From assembly GCA_007120055.1 (NCBI GenBank), contig SKOL01000029.1, forward strand, positions 1 through 6,771: 6,771 nucleotides of DNA, written 5' to 3'. How positions within the stretch are numbered: position 1 is the stretch's first letter; each line of letters opens with the position of its first letter. This DNA is from Anaerobacillus sp. (GTDB lineage: Bacteria > Bacillota > Bacilli > Bacillales_H > Anaerobacillaceae). This document shows, one piece after another, positions 4,950 to 6,771 of the stretch. The notes below the pieces were generated by a model, which made no database searches, was not told the DNA's origin, and saw nothing but the letters and a program-made list of their open reading frames with translations. Made by a program: the position numbers and the translations under genes.

Positions 4950-6677
4950 ATGAAAGTAAGAAAAAAGTACTCATTAAAAGTTATACATAAGTTATTGTTA
5001 TTAATAACACTTTTAATTATTGTCATTTTAGGATCAAGTGGATTTACTTACTTTACTAATGCAAAAGTTACTAGCGAGTTTAATGAACTGCAACAAATTG
5101 ATGAAGTTCAGAATGAATATAACCGGTTTATTAATATAATGAACTCGATTGCATTAACCAATTTTCAATTAATTACTACTGGGTATTCGCAAGCAAACGT
5201 TTCAACTTTAGAGGAGAATTTACAATTAGCAAATGATCAACTAGAAATGATTTCTTCTTATTTTGTAGGAGAAGATGAACTTTTAAACTATTATAACCAT
5301 TTAGAAGAAGCACTTAAGACATATAATGGTGTTTATGAAACATACTTTTCCTCAATTTTTGTTGGAGAGGAAATAGAACGAATAAAAAATCGAGTTTCTC
5401 CGATTGTTTCAAGAACTGAAGTGACGACAGCAAATGTTAATGAACGAGTCGTAAATTATTTTAACGATGTTAAAGAGACGTCTGAGCAAAGTTTTACTTT
5501 TTCAATCGAGCGGATTAACAATGTATTGATTTATAGTACGATCATTTTAATCTTATTTTGTATCTTTACCGTTGTCGTATTTGGAAGAAATATTAATAGT
5601 GGTGTAAACTCAATCATTCAAAGAATTGAAAAATATAAAAAAGGCGAATATTTATTTGATCGAAAATTAAAAAGAATAGACGACTTTTCTTATATTGACC
5701 AATCGTTAGTTGAACTCGGAGAAAACATAAACAATACGATCGATAAAAATAGTAAAATTGCAGAACTCGTACACGCATCAACCAAAGAGTTGTTAGGTCA
5801 CTCTCAAAGCAATGTGAAATCGTCAGCCAATATTAAAAACTTTATCACTGAAATTCATGGGCAAGTGTCTAGCCAAGCAGAACATTCAAACTCCATCTCC
5901 GCTGTTACCGAAGAAGTTTCAGCGAGTTCTGAAGAAATTAGAAAAGCAGCTGAGGTCATTCAACATAATATGGTGGACATGAACGAAGGAGCTCAAAGTG
6001 GAATGCAAGTAGTTTCAAAATTAAATGAAACCGTCCACGATGTTTCTACTGAAATAACGACTTTGACCCCGGTTGTCGAAACTGTCGTAGAACGGTTAGA
6101 AGACATTTCTACATTCTTAACAGGAATTGATGATATTACCGCTCAAACGAACTTGTTAGCTCTTAATGCTTCAATTGAAGCAGCACGTGCTGGAGAAAAA
6201 GGGAAGGGGTTCGCAGTAGTAGCAGACGAAATACGAAAACTTTCAAGACAAACGAATGAATTCTCTGAAAAGACGAAAAAAGTAATTGATTCTATTGAAG
6301 AAGATACGGTTAATATTTCTGAAAAATTCAGCTCTTTTCATAAGCTCTTTGGAAATACGGAAATGGTGGTCCGTGAGATAACAACGGCGTTTAATGAAAT
6401 ATCTACGAATACGTCTAATTTAAATAAGCAAAATGAAGAAATTACAAGTTCAATTGATGGTATATCGAATGGCGTTCAGGAAGTTGCTACTTCTATATAT
6501 GAGTTAGCTGAAACAACTTCGGTTTTATCTAAAAATACCGAGAAAATATTAGCTGATGTCTCAATGCAAGATGAAAATACAACGGATATAGATCATTTAC
6601 TACAAAGATTGCAAACGAGTGCAGATGATTTATTAACGATTATATCCTTGCTAAAAAGCGATGACAGGAAGTGTTAA
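4950..6677 (+). CDS. Methyl-accepting chemotaxis protein
   Basis: A 575-residue transmembrane chemoreceptor that signals ligand binding outside the cell to the CheA/CheW complex and so to the flagellar motor. Segments in order: short basic N-terminus; TM1 at about 11-34; an external, largely helical sensor domain at about 35-189, resembling four-helix-bundle sensors but not assignable; TM2 at about 190-212; a poorly conserved HAMP-like linker; and a long coiled-coil signalling domain. The conserved hairpin tip is at about 393-430, [20 protein letters not shown] followed by [19 protein letters not shown]. There is no C-terminal NWETF-type CheR/CheB tether, as usual in Bacillus. The start is ATG 4950, after GGAGGGG. 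It follows the AraC gene by 126 bases on the same strand with its own likely promoter. A shared ligand with the TRAP-TAXI system is possible but unproven. Confidence 0.96.
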   Translation: MKVRKKYSLKVIHKLLLLITLLIIVILGSSGFTYFTNAKVTSEFNELQQIDEVQNEYNRFINIMNSIALTNFQLITTGYSQANVSTLEENLQLANDQLEMISSYFVGEDELLNYYNHLEEALKTYNGVYETYFSSIFVGEEIERIKNRVSPIVSRTEVTTANVNERVVNYFNDVKETSEQSFTFSIERINNVLIYSTIILILFCIFTVVVFGRNINSGVNSIIQRIEKYKKGEYLFDRKLKRIDDFSYIDQSLVELGENINNTIDKNSKIAELVHASTKELLGHSQSNVKSSANIKNFITEIHGQVSSQAEHSNSISAVTEEVSASSEEIRKAAEVIQHNMVDMNEGAQSGMQVVSKLNETVHDVSTEITTLTPVVETVVERLEDISTFLTGIDDITAQTNLLALNASIEAARAGEKGKGFAVVADEIRKLSRQTNEFSEKTKKVIDSIEEDTVNISEKFSSFHKLFGNTEMVVREITTAFNEISTNTSNLNKQNEEITSSIDGISNGVQEVATSIYELAETTSVLSKNTEKILADVSMQDENTTDIDHLLQRLQTSADDLLTIISLLKSDDRKC

Positions 6678-6705
6678 TCTAAGAAATTATAAAGATTAAA
6701 AAAAA

Positions 6706-6771
6706 ATGCTTGTCATATTAAGAAAGCGTAAGTATAATGAAATTAAAGATACGGTGCAAGCGATTTCACAA
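6706..6771 (+). CDS. Possible 5' end of a further gene, cut by the window edge
   Basis: An open frame from ATG 6706 reaches the edge and reads MLVILRKRKYNEIKDTVQAI and onward, 22 codons, with a stop just upstream at 6697-6699. The peptide looks plausible, but no ribosome binding site precedes the ATG (only A-rich DNA) and 22 codons can be open by chance. It conflicts with the promoter called over the same bases. Nothing can be said of function. Confidence 0.22.
   Translation, partial: MLVILRKRKYNEIKDTVQAISQ
6710..6738 (+). promoter_or_regulatory. Near-consensus sigma-A promoter pointing out of the window
   Basis: TTGTCA (6710-6715, 5 of 6) and a perfect TATAAT (6733-6738) are exactly 17 bases apart. 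It is the best promoter match in the window. Transcription would start near 6745 and serve a plus-strand gene beyond the edge. No terminator for the chemoreceptor gene is visible before it. Confidence 0.5.

Noticed and set aside
1..6771. tRNA, rRNA, CRISPR array, transposase or known riboswitch
   Set aside because: I saw no cloverleaf, no regular spacer-repeat array, no transposase or recombinase frame and no riboswitch core that I recognise on either strand.

Overview
This AT-rich window looks like a low-GC Gram-positive chromosome, most likely Bacillaceae. The support is the strong AAGGAG/AGGTGG-type ribosome binding sites, sigma-A-like promoters, a lipobox on the substrate-binding protein, and the AT-rich base and codon use. 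The species cannot be named from the sequence alone.

Layout. Positions 1-1859, minus strand, hold a TRAP-TAXI uptake operon: a lipoprotein TAXI solute receptor (906-1859), followed downstream by a fused TRAP permease (1-743, cut by the window edge). Two strong stem-loops separate the two genes. Upstream of the receptor gene is a 449-base gene-free stretch (1860-2308). It holds a candidate sigma-A promoter, a roughly 145-base leader with a nested stem and direct repeats, and one end of an inverted-repeat unit. A MATE-family efflux pump follows (2309-3679, minus strand). On the plus strand come an AraC-family regulator (3948-4823) and a two-membrane-segment methyl-accepting chemotaxis protein (4950-6677). 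The last bases hold either a near-consensus promoter or the first codons of another gene.

Main observation. The MATE gene lies alone between 38-base inverted repeats (2163-2200 and 3796-3833, 35 of 38 identical). Each repeat forms the outer half of a roughly 100-110 base imperfect palindrome. The four bases GTAA directly abut both outer ends (2159-2162 and 3834-3837), as a target-site duplication would. No transposase is present. The simplest reading is a passenger-gene cassette with transposon-like ends (a MITE-like or mobile-insertion-cassette-like unit) carrying one efflux pump. Two independent copies of a dispersed palindromic repeat remain the alternative.

How the genes may work together. 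With the cassette removed, the AraC regulator becomes the direct divergent neighbour of the TRAP-TAXI operon, with the chemoreceptor just behind it. That suggests a sense, take up and swim-towards module for one unknown small organic substrate: extracellular receptor and transporter, regulator, chemoreceptor. The MATE pump would be a later insertion. This functional link is inference from gene order.
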